Shown piece after piece: positions 6,025 through 6,524 of a DNA stretch of 6,524 nucleotides. This DNA is from CAZYMF01 sp964648215. Lineage in GTDB: Bacteria > Desulfobacterota > Binatia > HRBIN30 > JACQVA1. Below the pieces are notes generated by a model. That model was given only the letters and a program-made list of their open reading frames with translations. It had not been told where the DNA came from and made no database searches. The position numbers and the translations under genes were made by a program. The DNA is taken from assembly GCA_964648215.1 (NCBI GenBank), contig CAZYMF010000245.1, positions 1 through 6,524 on the forward strand. The letters run 5' to 3'. The stretch's first letter is position 1. Every line of letters starts with the position of its first letter.

Positions 6025-6130
6025 GCGCCCGAGCCTGCGCTGTGAGAGAGAACGAGAAACAGGAGCCCGAAAACTCGCAACCGGTCAACTCCCCCCACGG
6101 GAAGATCGATAAGTCCGTCGAGGAGTGAGC
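6025..6130 (+). other. 106-base spacer between the two dehydrogenase genes
   Basis: The spacer is purine-rich and visibly less GC-rich than the flanking genes. It contains a GTG-initiated frame of 28 codons (6042-6128) whose product would be highly charged and hydrophilic, with no recognisable motif and no good ribosome-binding site; I do not call it a gene. I see no terminator-like hairpin, so read-through from the first dehydrogenase into the second is likely. Confidence 0.4.
6120..6125 (+). promoter_or_regulatory. Ribosome-binding site of the second acyl-CoA dehydrogenase
   Basis: GAGGAG lies five bases before the ATG at 6131. It is the clearest Shine-Dalgarno sequence in the window and fixes the start of the downstream gene. 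Confidence 0.65.
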
Positions 6131-6524
6131 ATGGATTTCAACGACACCCCCGAAGAAGCCGCGTTCCGTGCCGAGGTCCGCGCCTGGCTCGACGCCAACG
6201 CCGAGCGCTTGCGTCCGGACGAAGCGGCGCCCGGGATGGAGGAGCGCGGCACGCCCGGCGGCATCAAGCGCGCGCAGGAATGGCAGGCGAAGAAGGCCGA
6301 CGCCGGCTGGGCGTGCATTACCTGGCCGGTGGAGTACGGCGGCCGCGGCGCCTCGCGCATCCAACAGGTGATCTGGAACCAGGAGGAGAGCCGCTACAAG
6401 ACGCCGCCGAACGTCTTCGCCATCGGCCAGGGGATGCTCGGGCCGACGATCATGGCGCACGGCGGCGACGAGCAGAAGCAGCGCTACCTGCGGCCGATGC
6501 TGCGCGGCGAGGAGATCTGGTGCC
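6131..6524 (+). CDS. Acyl-CoA dehydrogenase, N-terminal part (cut by window edge)
   Basis: The first 131 residues are present and the frame stays open to the edge. The start MDFNDTPEEAAFRAEVRAWL is characteristic of FadE-type dehydrogenases of roughly 380-400 residues. It is followed by AGWACITWPVEYGGRG (58-73) of the N-terminal helical domain, a GQGMLGPTIMAHGGDEQKQRYL stretch (from 99), and LRGEEIWC at the break. The FAD- and substrate-contacting segment and the catalytic glutamate lie beyond the window. It follows the 365-residue dehydrogenase on the same strand without a visible terminator, so the two probably form an operon and may form a heteromeric enzyme. If so, this subunit should carry the catalytic base missing from its neighbour. 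Family assignment is firm; chain length or steroid specificity cannot be judged. Confidence 0.9.
   Translation, partial: MDFNDTPEEAAFRAEVRAWLDANAERLRPDEAAPGMEERGTPGGIKRAQEWQAKKADAGWACITWPVEYGGRGASRIQQVIWNQEESRYKTPPNVFAIGQGMLGPTIMAHGGDEQKQRYLRPMLRGEEIWC

Noticed and set aside
1382..6058. Twelve-base exact repeat AGAGAACGAGAA at 1382-1393 and 6047-6058, both in intergenic DNA
   Set aside because: About one 12-base exact repeat is expected by chance in a window of this size, and the flanking bases do not match. Only two copies exist here.
1..6524. Defence island, toxin-antitoxin module, phage or transposon
   Set aside because: No recombinase, transposase, nuclease, terminal repeat, CRISPR-like array or toxin-antitoxin pair is visible. 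The serine protease alone is not enough to propose a defence system, and composition is uniform apart from one short spacer.

Overview
The window is a GC-rich bacterial chromosomal segment. Codons end mostly in G or C, and long open frames lie antisense to the real genes, as expected at such composition. It holds five clear protein-coding genes, one of them cut by the right edge, and possibly the last codons of a sixth at the left edge. I see no rRNA, tRNA, CRISPR array, insertion sequence or phage gene. The gene set (a paired set of FadE-like acyl-CoA dehydrogenases, a COG1313 radical SAM protein, a TraB/PrgY-family protein, a DASS permease) suits a metabolically versatile high-GC Gram-negative, such as a deltaproteobacterium-like or Binatota-like lineage, or an actinobacterium. 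This assignment is a guess from style and gene content only.

Left part (1-2407, plus strand): a TraB/PrgY/GumN-family protein with a C-terminal membrane domain (53-1261) is followed, after a 170-base gap containing three GC-rich hairpins, by a PflX-like (COG1313) radical SAM protein (1439-2407). The TraB gene's ATG overlaps the stop codon of a frame entering from the left edge, so it may be the downstream member of a coupled pair.

Middle (2426-4748, minus strand): a two-gene operon reads leftward and converges on the radical SAM gene. The first gene is a DASS/SLC13-type anion permease (4748-3321). Only 10 bases later comes a trypsin-fold serine protease with an intact His-Asp-Ser triad but no visible signal peptide (3310-2426). 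The permease has a normal SNT signature in its second repeat but a substituted one (SEH) in its first.

Right part (4927-6524, plus strand): divergent from the permease, two consecutive acyl-CoA dehydrogenase genes begin. The first (365 residues) lacks a glutamate at both positions where this family carries its catalytic base. The second is cut by the window edge. The arrangement resembles the heteromeric FadE pairs of side-chain and fatty-acid beta-oxidation, where one subunit supplies the catalytic residue. The 178-base divergent intergenic region holds a perfect 7-bp inverted repeat directly beside a TTGACA box, a plausible operator and promoter.

I do not see a clearly new defence or mobile system. 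The items most worth a second look are the permease-protease operon, the asymmetric SNT motif, the base-less dehydrogenase subunit, and the operator-like repeat.
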